64,000 bases of DNA, from positions 343,868-407,867 of the forward strand of contig NZ_VLLA01000001.1 in assembly GCF_007830635.1 (NCBI RefSeq), given 5' to 3'. This DNA is from Bradyrhizobium huanghuaihaiense. GTDB taxonomy: Bacteria > Pseudomonadota > Alphaproteobacteria > Rhizobiales > Xanthobacteraceae. The position numbers were made by a program, and so were the translations under genes. The notes below the pieces were generated by a model. That model ran no database searches and was not told the origin of the DNA. It was given only the letters and a program-made list of their open reading frames with translations. Of the stretch, positions 20,129 to 27,976 are shown one piece after another. The first letter of the stretch is position 1, and each line of letters starts with the position of its first letter.

Positions 20129-20144
20129 TTGCACTGCAATCACA
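20124..20144. promoter_or_regulatory. Candidate operator 1 for the RHH-CoaBC fusion
   Basis: Perfect 21-bp palindrome with one central base: arms TGTGATTGCA (20124-20133) and TGCAATCACA (20135-20144) around C20134. It covers the ubiB stop codon and sits 42 bp before the coaBC ATG. Its half-site resembles that of the second palindrome 23 bp further on, centre to centre. Confidence 0.65.
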
Positions 20145-20148
20145 CGAG

Positions 20149-20165
20149 TGATAGCATCGCTATCA
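20149..20165. promoter_or_regulatory. Candidate operator 2 for the RHH-CoaBC fusion
   Basis: Perfect 7-bp arms TGATAGC (20149-20155) and GCTATCA (20159-20165) around ATC. GTGATAGCA at 20148-20156 matches GTGATTGCA of operator 1 at 8 of 9 bases. The centres are 23 bp apart, about two helical turns, as expected for two bound dimers on one DNA face. Confidence 0.65.
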
Positions 20166-20185
20166 TTCCGTGCTGGAGGGGCGTC

Positions 20186-21634
20186 ATGGCAAGCCTGACC
20201 ATCCGCAAGCTCGACGATGCCGTCAAAACCTATTTGCGGCTGCGCTCGGCCAAGAACCACAGGTCGGTCGAGGAAGAGGTCCGGGTCATCCTGAGGGAGC
20301 TGATCGAGGGCCGAGAGGAGCCGCTGACGCCGTTTTCGGCGCCCCCGGCCCAATCCATCGCCCCCGTACCCCAGCGCACCGGCGCGCTCCCCGAGGCCAG
20401 CGTCACCCTGATCATCGGCGGCGGGATCGCAGCCTATAAATCGCTCGACCTGATCCGCCGGCTGAAGGAGCGGCGCGTCGAGGTCCGCTGCGTGCTGACC
20501 AAGGCGGCGCAGCAATTCGTCACGCCGCTGGCGGTCAGCGCGCTCTCGCATGAGCGCGTCTACACCGACCTGTTCGACCCCCAGAGCGAGTTCGACGCCG
20601 GCCATATTCGCCTCGCGCGCGACTGCGATTTGATCGTGGTGGCGCCGGCGACGGCCGATTTGATGGCGAAGATGGCGAACGGCCATGCCGACGATCTCGC
20701 CAGCGCGATCCTGCTCGCCACCAATCGAAAGATCCTGCTGGCACCGGCGATGAATCCGCTGATGTGGAACAACGCGGCGACGCGGCGCAATCTCGCCCAG
20801 CTCCAGCGCGACGGCGTGGTGCTGGTCGGACCGAATTCCGGCGAGATGGCCGAAGCTGGCGAAGCCGGTGTCGGCCGCATGTCGGAAGCGATCGAGATCG
20901 CCACTGCCGCCGAGCGCCTGCTGCGGCCGCCCGTACCGAAGCCACTCGCCGGCAAGCGCGTGCTGATCACCGCAGGTCCGACGCACGAGCCGATCGATCC
21001 GGTGCGCTACATCGCCAACCGCTCCTCCGGCAAGCAGGGCTTTGCCATTGCCGCCGCTGCGCAGGCCGCCGGCGCCGAGGTGATCCTGGTGAGCGGCCCG
21101 GTCGATCTCGACGACCCCGCCGGCGTCACAGTGAAACACGTGGAATCGGCGCGGCAGATGCTGGAGCAGGTCCGGGCGGCGCTGCCCGCCGACATCGCGA
21201 TCTTCGCCGCCGCGGTCGCCGACTGGCGCGTCGCCAATGAGGGCGAGCAGAAGCTGAAGAAGACCGCGGCCGGCATGCCGCCGCTTCAGCTGGTCGAGAA
21301 CCCCGACATCCTCGCCACGATCTCAAAGCTCGCCGACAAGCGTCCGCCGCTGGTGATCGGCTTTGCCGCCGAGACCGAGCACCTCATCGACAACGCAAAG
21401 ACCAAGCTGGCGCGCAAGGGCTGCGACTGGATCGTCGCCAACGACGTCTCGCCGGCGACCGGCGTGATGGGCGGCGATCGCAACACCGTGCACCTCATCA
21501 GCAAGAATGCTGAGAAGAACGACGAAATCACAGTTGATTCCTGGCCGGTGATGACCAAGGAACAGGTCGCCATCGAACTGGTCGCGCATGTCGCAAAAAG
21601 CGTGACCGGCAAATCCCTGGAGTCCGCATCTTGA
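20186..21634 (+). CDS. coaBC: CoaBC (phosphopantothenoylcysteine synthetase/decarboxylase) with N-terminal ribbon-helix-helix domain
   Basis: 482 aa from ATG 20186 (strong GGAGGGG site); a longer in-frame start at 20129 would run through the palindromes. Residues 1-42 ([20 protein letters not shown]...[15 protein letters not shown]) look like a FitA/Arc-type ribbon-helix-helix DNA-binding domain, then a Pro-rich linker to about residue 70. CoaC follows: [10 protein letters not shown] flavin motif, His140 (FDAGHIRLA), and PAMNPLMW (Asn190) matching E. coli His75/Asn125. CoaB begins about residue 253, with [22 protein letters not shown]. The E. coli catalytic Cys158 has no counterpart: the aligned stretch is [15 protein letters not shown]. 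The TTGA overlap couples it to dut. The fusion may be widespread in this clade; I cannot check. Confidence 0.93.
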   Translation: MASLTIRKLDDAVKTYLRLRSAKNHRSVEEEVRVILRELIEGREEPLTPFSAPPAQSIAPVPQRTGALPEASVTLIIGGGIAAYKSLDLIRRLKERRVEVRCVLTKAAQQFVTPLAVSALSHERVYTDLFDPQSEFDAGHIRLARDCDLIVVAPATADLMAKMANGHADDLASAILLATNRKILLAPAMNPLMWNNAATRRNLAQLQRDGVVLVGPNSGEMAEAGEAGVGRMSEAIEIATAAERLLRPPVPKPLAGKRVLITAGPTHEPIDPVRYIANRSSGKQGFAIAAAAQAAGAEVILVSGPVDLDDPAGVTVKHVESARQMLEQVRAALPADIAIFAAAVADWRVANEGEQKLKKTAAGMPPLQLVENPDILATISKLADKRPPLVIGFAAETEHLIDNAKTKLARKGCDWIVANDVSPATGVMGGDRNTVHLISKNAEKNDEITVDSWPVMTKEQVAIELVAHVAKSVTGKSLESAS

Positions 21635-22089
21635 GCACGAAGGTCACCGTCGAACTGCAGCAGCTGGCCCATGCCGATGCCCTGCCGCTGCCGGCCTATC
21701 AGACGGCGGAAGCGGCCGGCCTCGACCTGATGGCCGCGGTGCCGGACGCCGAGCCGATGACGCTCGCTCCCGGCCAATATGCGCTGGTGCCGACGGGGCT
21801 CGCGATCGCCTTGCCGCCGGGGTACGAGGCACAGGTGCGGCCGCGCTCGGGGCTTGCCGCCAAGCACGGCGTCACCGTGCTGAACTCGCCCGGAACCATC
21901 GACGCCGACTACCGCGGCGAGATCAAGGTGATCCTGATCAACCACGGCGCCGCGCCGTTCGTGATCAAGCGCGGCGAGCGCATCGCGCAGATGGTGATCG
22001 CCCCTGTGGTGCAGGCCGCGCTGGTTCCGGTGGCGACCTTGTCCGCGACCGATCGCGGCGCCGGCGGCTTCGGCTCGACGGGCCGCTAG
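21631..22089 (+). CDS. dut: dUTP diphosphatase Dut
   Basis: Hydrolyses dUTP to dUMP and pyrophosphate, keeping uracil out of DNA and supplying dTMP synthesis. 152 aa, trimeric dUTPase length. All five motifs are present: [34 protein letters not shown] (catalytic Asp and Tyr), [12 protein letters not shown], and the C-terminal P-loop-like [11 protein letters not shown]. Start is TTG at 21631 overlapping the coaBC stop. The coaBC-dut pairing is common in bacteria (dfp-dut in E. coli). Confidence 0.97.
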   Translation: MSTKVTVELQQLAHADALPLPAYQTAEAAGLDLMAAVPDAEPMTLAPGQYALVPTGLAIALPPGYEAQVRPRSGLAAKHGVTVLNSPGTIDADYRGEIKVILINHGAAPFVIKRGERIAQMVIAPVVQAALVPVATLSATDRGAGGFGSTGR

Positions 22090-22109
22090 CCGAGCTGTGA
22101 GTGGGTACA

Positions 22110-22233
22110 CCTCTCCCCGCTTGCGGGAGAGGTCGGCACGTAGTGCCGGGTGAGGGTTCTTTCCTCTGGGGGATTGTCCCGTTGCGGAGACACCCTCTCC
22201 CCAACCCTCCCCCCAAGGGGGGGGGGAGCGCAC
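22110..22233. repeat. Intergenic repeat, family C (copy 1)
   Basis: Begins with the hairpin CCTCTCCCCGCTTGCGGGAGAGG, here given as arms CCTCTCCC/GGGAGAGG, and includes GGGATTGTCCCGTTGCGG and ACACCCTCTCCCC. The same blocks occur in opposite orientation at 50990-51110. A run of 11 or more Gs closes it (about 22217-22228). Confidence 0.85.
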
Positions 22234-22459
22234 CTTCATCGCGGCAAACACTCCGCACAACGCGCTAACACACGGCAATTACAGCCGAATCACCCGCAGA
22301 ATTACGAGCACCTGGAACCGCGCAGCCGGCATTTTTTTGGAGCCGCGTTTGCGTTCACGATCTGGACTCTTACCGGTGGAGTCGCGGTGGGGGTATTGTC
22401 TTTTGATTCGCGTGCGGCGGGGGTCGCCGCGCGTAAATCCGTGCGGTCTTGGGGCAACT

Positions 22460-24964
22460 ATGTCAGGCGTGATCGTGTCGATGCGTCGGACGCTGCTGTC
22501 GTGCACATCGTTGGCGCGCAACAGCTTGTTGGGCGGCGCTCTCGCAGCGCTGCTGCCGGCTGCGCCGGCTGAGGCCGCCGACCTCGTCGACACACTCTCC
22601 ATATTGCTGGACTTCAACCGGCAGGAACTCGCGGTGCTCGCCACCGCGCTGGCCTTGCTCGGCTTCTCGGTCATGGCCGCGATCCTGCTGATGCGCACGC
22701 GGGTGCGCACGGCAACGAACGAGGCACAGCTGCGGGCGCGGATCGGGGAGCTGCAACTGCAGTCCGACCGCTTCGGCGCGCTGCTGTTCGCCGAGCCGCA
22801 GATCCTGATCTCCTGGCCGGCCGGCGACAACCGCGCGCAGATCTCCGGCGACATCGCGATGGTGCTGCCGCGCGATTCCTCGCCGCAGCGCGTGCTGGCG
22901 TTCGGAACCTGGCTGCCGCCGGAACCCGCGCTGCAGATGGACCACGCCGTCGACGCGCTGCGCGACCGCGGCGACGGGTTCCAGCTGACGGTGACCACCG
23001 CGCATGGCCACACGCTGGAAGCCATCGGCCGCGCCATCGGCGGCCAGGCCATCGTCCGGATTCGCGAGCTCTCCGGACTGCGGCGCGATCTGGCCGAGAC
23101 CCATCTGCGTTACAAGGCGCTCTCGGACGAGACCGAAATGCTGCGCGGCTTCGCCGCCGCCGCGCCGTGGCCGATCTGGGCCAAGGGCGAGAACGGCGCG
23201 CTCACCTACGCCAATCCGGCCTATGTCCGCGCCACCGAGGCGGCCAGCATCACTGATGCCCATGAGCGCAAGCTCGAGCTGCTCGACAGCGCCGACCGCA
23301 CCGCGATGGAGCGCGGACTGAAGGATGCCGCCAGCTTCACCTCGCGGCTGCCGATCGTAATCGGCGGCGAGCGGCGCATGTACGACGTCCGCGCCGTCAA
23401 TGTCGGCAGCGGCAGCGTCGGCGTCGCTATCGATGCCAGCGAGGCGGATGCGCTGAGCTCGGCCTTGGTGCGGATGGCGGAGGCACATCGCCGCACGCTC
23501 GACCAGCTCTCCTCCGGCGTCGCCGTGTTCGACGGCCATCGGCGCCTCGCCTTCTACAACGATTCCTACCGCCGGCTGTGGGACCTCGACCGCACCTTCC
23601 TCGACGCTGATCCCGATGATTCCAGCGTGCTGGACCAGCTCCGTGCTGCGCGAAAACTGCCGGAGCAGCCGGATTTCCGCGCCTGGAAGGCAAAACTGCA
23701 CGAGGCCTATCGCGCGGTCGAGACCGCCAAGGACACCTGGTATCTGCCCGACGGCCGCGCGCTCTCCGTCGTCACCACGCCAAACCCGGAAGGCGGCGTC
23801 ACCTATTTGTTCGACGACGTCACCGAGAGCCTGGAGCTGGCCCGCCGCTTCGACGGCATGATCCGGGTCCAGCGCGAGACGCTGGACAGTCTCGCCGAGG
23901 GCGTTGCCGTGTTCGGCAGCAACGGCAAGGCGCAGCTGTTCAACCCGGCCTTCGTGCGGATGTGGAAGCTGTCGAGCGATGCCATGCGCGACGAGCCGCA
24001 CATCCAGACCGTGGAAGGCTGGTGCCATCAGCTGTTCGACGAGCCGCAGGTCTGGCGGCAGATCCGCGAAGCCATCACCTCGATCGAGAACCGCGCCGAC
24101 GTGCCGCTGAAGCTGGAACGCAAGGACGGCAGCGTGCTGGACGGCATGATCCGGCCGCTGCCCGACGGCGCCACGATGCTGACCTTCCAGGACATCACCG
24201 ACACCGAGAATGTCGAGCGCGCGCTGCGCGAGCGCAACGAGGCGCTGGAAGCCGCCGACCAGATGAAGGTGGATTTCGTCCACCACGTCTCCTACGAGCT
24301 GCGCTCGCCGCTCACCACCATCATCGGCTTCGCGCATTTCCTCAGCGATCCCTCGACCGGGCCGCTGACGCCGAAGCAGGCCGAATATCTCGACTACGTC
24401 ACCAAATCGACCAACGCACTGCTGGCGCTCACCAACAACATCCTCGATCTCGCCACCATCGACGCCGGTGCGATGAAGCTGGAACTCGGGCCCGTCGACG
24501 TCAGCAAAACCATCGAGCTCGCCGCCGAGGGCATCCAGGACCGCCTCGCCACCGACCGCATCCGCCTCAAGGTCGAGATCGCGCCCGATATCGGCAGCTT
24601 CATCGGCGACGAGAAGCGCGTGGTGCAGGTGCTCTATAACCTCCTCGCCAACGCCGTCGGGTTTTCTCCACAGGATTCCACCGTCGGCATCAGCGCGCGG
24701 CGCACCGAACGCAGCGTGGTCTTCACTGTGACAGATTCCGGGCCTGGAATACCTGCCGACATGAAAGACAAGGTGTTCAACTGGTTCGAAAGCCGCTCGC
24801 AGGGGTCGCGTCACCGCGGCGCCGGGCTCGGCCTGTCGCTGGTGCGCTCCTTCGTCGAGCTGCATGGCGGCAAGGTGCGGGTGGATTCGATCGTCGGCCG
24901 GGGCACGGTCGTGATCTGCGATTTCCCGACCGACCAGGCGGCGCATCGCGACGCCGCCGAATGA
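22460..24964 (+). CDS. divL: DivL-like PAS sensor pseudo-histidine kinase (Tyr in place of phospho-acceptor His)
   Basis: 834 aa from ATG 22460. Two hydrophobic N-terminal segments (about residues 11-38 and 56-77) are followed by three PAS-like regions (near 205-300, 345-460 and 470-585), a DHp helix pair and an ATPase domain. The H-box reads FVHHVSYELRSPLTTIIGF: the residue that should be the phosphorylated His is Tyr612, the hallmark of Caulobacter DivL (Tyr550). The ATPase motifs are intact (VLYNLLANAV, DSGPGIP, GAGLGLSLV). DivL binds DivK and steers CckA-CtrA signalling in cell-cycle control. The tsaE gene directly downstream matches my memory of alphaproteobacterial divL loci. Confidence 0.88.
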   Translation: MSGVIVSMRRTLLSCTSLARNSLLGGALAALLPAAPAEAADLVDTLSILLDFNRQELAVLATALALLGFSVMAAILLMRTRVRTATNEAQLRARIGELQLQSDRFGALLFAEPQILISWPAGDNRAQISGDIAMVLPRDSSPQRVLAFGTWLPPEPALQMDHAVDALRDRGDGFQLTVTTAHGHTLEAIGRAIGGQAIVRIRELSGLRRDLAETHLRYKALSDETEMLRGFAAAAPWPIWAKGENGALTYANPAYVRATEAASITDAHERKLELLDSADRTAMERGLKDAASFTSRLPIVIGGERRMYDVRAVNVGSGSVGVAIDASEADALSSALVRMAEAHRRTLDQLSSGVAVFDGHRRLAFYNDSYRRLWDLDRTFLDADPDDSSVLDQLRAARKLPEQPDFRAWKAKLHEAYRAVETAKDTWYLPDGRALSVVTTPNPEGGVTYLFDDVTESLELARRFDGMIRVQRETLDSLAEGVAVFGSNGKAQLFNPAFVRMWKLSSDAMRDEPHIQTVEGWCHQLFDEPQVWRQIREAITSIENRADVPLKLERKDGSVLDGMIRPLPDGATMLTFQDITDTENVERALRERNEALEAADQMKVDFVHHVSYELRSPLTTIIGFAHFLSDPSTGPLTPKQAEYLDYVTKSTNALLALTNNILDLATIDAGAMKLELGPVDVSKTIELAAEGIQDRLATDRIRLKVEIAPDIGSFIGDEKRVVQVLYNLLANAVGFSPQDSTVGISARRTERSVVFTVTDSGPGIPADMKDKVFNWFESRSQGSRHRGAGLGLSLVRSFVELHGGKVRVDSIVGRGTVVICDFPTDQAAHRDAAE

Positions 24965-26493
24965 CCGCGCCCACCACATTCTCCGTCGCGCTTCACAACG
25001 AGACGGCCACCGCGCAACTGATGGCCGATCTCGCCCTGCTGGTCGGACCGGGCGATGTCATCACCCTGACCGGCGACCTCGGCGCCGGCAAGACCGCCGC
25101 TGCCCGCGCGCTGATCCGCTACCTCGCCAGCGATGAGGAGCTGGAGGTGCCGAGCCCGACCTTCACGCTGGTGCAGGGCTACGAGCTGCCGCCCTTCCCG
25201 GTGATGCATGCCGATCTCTACCGCGTCGAGGACGAGGGCGAGCTCGAGGAGATCGGGCTGTCGCCGCTTCCCGAGGCGACGCTCGTGCTGATCGAATGGC
25301 CCGAGCGTGCGCCGTCGGCCATGCCCGCGGACCGCATCGACATCGCACTGACGCATCGCCCCGCGCTGGGCTCGAATGCGCGCGCCGCCGACATCACCGG
25401 TTTCGGCAAAGGCGCTGCGCAGGTCGCGCGGCTGCAGGCGCTGCGCGAATTCCTCGATGCATCCGGCTATATCGATGCAACGCGCAAGCGCATGAACGGC
25501 GACGCCTCGACCCGCTCTTATGCGCGGCTGCTGCGCGGCGACGAGATCGTCATCCTCATGAACTTCCCGCAGCGCCCTGACGGCGCGGCCCTCTACAACG
25601 GAAAGTCTTATAGCGCCGCGGTGCATCTCGCCGAGAACGTGAGGCCGTTCGTCGCCATCGACGAGGGCCTGCGCGCGCAAGGCATCTCGGCGCCGGCCAT
25701 CCACCATTTCGATCTCGACCATGGCTTTCTGATCAGCGAGGACTTCGGCAGCGAGGGCATGATCGAGGGTGATCCGCCGCGCCCGATCGCCGAGCGCTAC
25801 GAGGCCGCGACCGACGTGCTGGCGATGCTGCACGCCAAGGCGCTGCCGGAGACGCTGTCGCTGGACGGGCAGACCTACGACATCCCCGTCTTCGACGTCG
25901 AGGCGCTTCTGATCGAGATCGGATTGATGCCGGAATGGTATCTGCCCGATCGCAACGCGCCGCTGAGCGATGAGAAGCGCGCGGAATTCTTCGCGATGTG
26001 GCGCGAGCTGTTGAAGAAGCCGCTGGCGGCGCCGAGGACGTGGATCATCCGCGACTATCACTCGCCCAATCTGATCTGGCTCGCTGACCGCTCCGGCATC
26101 GAACGTGTCGGCGTGATCGACTTCCAGGACGCCGTGCTCGGGCCGCACTCCTACGACGTGGTGTCGCTGCTCCAGGACGCCCGCATCGACGTGCCTGAAA
26201 ACATCGAGCTGACGCTGCTGTCGCGCTACATCAAGGCGCGGCGCGCGGACGATGCGAGCTTCGATGCGGCCGACTTCGCCGAGCTCTACGCGATCATGTC
26301 GGCGCAGCGAAACACGCGTCTGCTCGGCACCTTCGCGCGGCTCAACCGCCGCGACGGCAAGCCGCATTATCTGCGCCACCAACCGCGGATCTGGACCTAC
26401 CTCCAGCGCTCGCTGGCGCATCCCGCGCTCAGCGTCTTGCGCGAGTGGTATCTCGCCAACGTGCCGTCACCCCAAGGCCCGCCACAGGCCTGA
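24961..26493 (+). CDS. TsaE ATPase fused to an AmgK-like sugar/aminoglycoside phosphotransferase-fold kinase
   Basis: 510 aa. Residues 1-150 are TsaE (YjeE), the ATPase of the tRNA t6A37 complex: Walker A GDLGAGKT (38-45), VPSPTFTLVQGYE, and HADLYRVEDEGELEEIGL. Residues about 165-505 are an APH-fold kinase: MNGDASTRSYARLL is the nucleotide-loop region, RDYHSPNLIW holds the catalytic Asp and Asn, and VIDFQDAVLGPHSYDV the metal Asp. This second half resembles AmgK, the anomeric MurNAc/GlcNAc kinase of wall recycling, and a MurU-like gene follows within 600 bp, which supports that. It overlaps divL by 4 nt (ATGA). The biological reason for joining tRNA modification and wall recycling is unclear. 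Confidence 0.92.
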   Translation: MTAPTTFSVALHNETATAQLMADLALLVGPGDVITLTGDLGAGKTAAARALIRYLASDEELEVPSPTFTLVQGYELPPFPVMHADLYRVEDEGELEEIGLSPLPEATLVLIEWPERAPSAMPADRIDIALTHRPALGSNARAADITGFGKGAAQVARLQALREFLDASGYIDATRKRMNGDASTRSYARLLRGDEIVILMNFPQRPDGAALYNGKSYSAAVHLAENVRPFVAIDEGLRAQGISAPAIHHFDLDHGFLISEDFGSEGMIEGDPPRPIAERYEAATDVLAMLHAKALPETLSLDGQTYDIPVFDVEALLIEIGLMPEWYLPDRNAPLSDEKRAEFFAMWRELLKKPLAAPRTWIIRDYHSPNLIWLADRSGIERVGVIDFQDAVLGPHSYDVVSLLQDARIDVPENIELTLLSRYIKARRADDASFDAADFAELYAIMSAQRNTRLLGTFARLNRRDGKPHYLRHQPRIWTYLQRSLAHPALSVLREWYLANVPSPQGPPQA

Positions 26494-26580
26494 TTCGGGC
26501 CCGATTTACCGGCTGTTAGCCAAGACGTCGCTATCCTGGCGGCGAGGCAGCCGGATAAATACGGGGCTGGAGCGGGGCAG

Positions 26581-26898
26581 ATGGCGGTAAAGACGGATCA
26601 GCGCGGCAACAGCCGGGTTGTTTTCGAGCGCGGGATACCGGCCCAGATGATGGGAATCGACGGCACCTGGCGGCGCGACTGCACCATGGAGGATGTCTCC
26701 GAGAGCGGCGCCAAGCTGACGATCGACGGTTCGGTCGAAGGCCTGCATCTGAAGGAATTCTTCTTGCTGCTGTCGTCCACGGGACTTGCGTACCGGCGCT
26801 GCGAACTGGCCTGGGTCAATGGCGACCAGATCGGCGTCAATTTCCTGAAGGTCGGCGACAGGAAGAAAAAGGCGCGTTCCGCGTCCGTTGGGGCGTAA
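26581..26898 (+). CDS. PilZ domain protein
   Basis: 105 aa, a single PilZ domain. The c-di-GMP contact motif DVSESGAKL (D-x-S-x-x-G) is present, and the N-terminal arginine region reads QRGNSRVVFERG, a weak version of RxxxR. It may bind cyclic-di-GMP or be a degenerate PilZ protein; with no fused effector the target is unknown. It lies between the TsaE-kinase fusion and murU, starting 87 bp after the fusion gene. Confidence 0.82.
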   Translation: MAVKTDQRGNSRVVFERGIPAQMMGIDGTWRRDCTMEDVSESGAKLTIDGSVEGLHLKEFFLLLSSTGLAYRRCELAWVNGDQIGVNFLKVGDRKKKARSASVGA

Positions 26899-27041
26899 CG
26901 GCAACACCCGTCGTACAACCGTCACGGCGGGTGGTTAAGGCGGTTGAGACGCGGTGCGATTGATGCGGTCCCGTGCTAGGATTTGCTGCAAACGCGAAAC
27001 CAGATAGGTCCGAAGCGGAAAGAGTTCTGAGAAGGCAAAGG

Positions 27042-27764
27042 ATGTCCGTCAAGCCGACCAAAGCCATGGTGCTCGCCGCAGGGTTCGGTCTGCGCATGCG
27101 TCCGTTGACGGACAAGATGCCGAAGCCGATGGTGCCGGTCGCCGGGCAGCCGCTGCTCGACCACGTGCTCGACAAGCTCGGCCATGCCGGCGTGACTGAG
27201 GCGGTGGTCAATGTGCACTACCTGCCGGACCAGATCATCGACCATGTCGCATCGCGTCAGCTTCCGCGCGTGACCATCTCGGACGAGCGCGACCAGGTGC
27301 TCGGCACCGGCGGCGGCGTGGTCAAGGCGCTGCCGCTGCTCGGCGATGCCCCGTTCTTTCACGTCAACTCCGACACGCTGTGGATCGACGGCGTGCGCTC
27401 CAATCTGACGCGGCTTGCCGAAAACTTCGACCCCGAGCGCATGGACATCCTGTTGCTGATGGCGCCGACCGCGACCAGCATCGGCTATAGCGGCCGCGGC
27501 GATTACGGCATGCTGCCCGACGGCGCCTTGCGCAAGCGCAAGGAGAAAGAGGTCGTTCCGTTCGTCTATGCCGGCGCGGCGATCCTGTCGCCGTCGATCT
27601 TCGCCGGTGCGCCGCAGGGCGAATTCTCGCTGACAAAGATGTTCGACCGCGCCAACGAGCAGGAGCGGCTGTTCGGCCTCCGTCTCGACGGCGTCTGGAT
27701 GCATGTCGGCACGCCCGATGCGGTGCACGCCGCGGAAGAGGCATTTTTGGAGAGCGTGGCGTAG
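27042..27764 (+). CDS. murU: MurU-like nucleotidyltransferase (MurNAc-1-phosphate uridylyltransferase)
   Basis: 240 aa from ATG 27042 (GAAGGCAAAGG upstream). The NTP-transferase signature is LAAGFGLRMRPLTDKMPKPM (residues 11-30), with LGTGGGVVKALPLLGD and the metal-binding VNSDTLWIDG. Members of this family include mannose-1-phosphate guanylyltransferases, but the nearby AmgK-like kinase points to MurU, which converts MurNAc-1-P to UDP-MurNAc and bypasses de novo MurA/B synthesis, giving intrinsic fosfomycin tolerance in Pseudomonas. The assignment rests on this context. An upstream in-frame extension to 26973 lacks a ribosome site. Confidence 0.82.
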   Translation: MSVKPTKAMVLAAGFGLRMRPLTDKMPKPMVPVAGQPLLDHVLDKLGHAGVTEAVVNVHYLPDQIIDHVASRQLPRVTISDERDQVLGTGGGVVKALPLLGDAPFFHVNSDTLWIDGVRSNLTRLAENFDPERMDILLLMAPTATSIGYSGRGDYGMLPDGALRKRKEKEVVPFVYAGAAILSPSIFAGAPQGEFSLTKMFDRANEQERLFGLRLDGVWMHVGTPDAVHAAEEAFLESVA

Positions 27765-27780
27765 CCAGCCCCGAAGACGG

Positions 27781-27877
27781 TGCCGTAGGGTGGGCAAAGG
27801 CGCCCTTGCGCCGTGCCCACCATCTCTCTCGATCGCAAAAATGCGTGGGCACGCTTCGCTTTGCCCACCCTACGGCA
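27781..27877. repeat. Palindromic intergenic repeat, family A (copy 2)
   Basis: 19-bp perfect arms: TGCCGTAGGGTGGGCAAAG (27781-27799) and CTTTGCCCACCCTACGGCA (27859-27877), with an internal CGTGCCCAC/GTGGGCACG pair. Same family as 5702-5799. The rest of the gap to addB (27878-27976) shows no gene. Confidence 0.9.
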
Positions 27878-27976
27878 CCTGTGCCAGCCCGCGAACAACG
27901 GGGACGACTTCGTTCCCACCCATGACCATTCGTGCCCGCCTGCCTATATTGCCCTGATTCCCGAATCAGGCAGCCC

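Noticed and set aside
20129..20185. Upstream 19-codon extension of coaBC
   Set aside because: No ribosome site; the segment is made of the two palindromes.
22110..22233. Possible CRISPR-like repeat
   Set aside because: Only one hairpin unit with no regular spacers; matches a dispersed intergenic repeat at 50990-51110.
22463..24979. 838-codon minus-strand open frame
   Set aside because: Antisense to divL; no recognisable domain.
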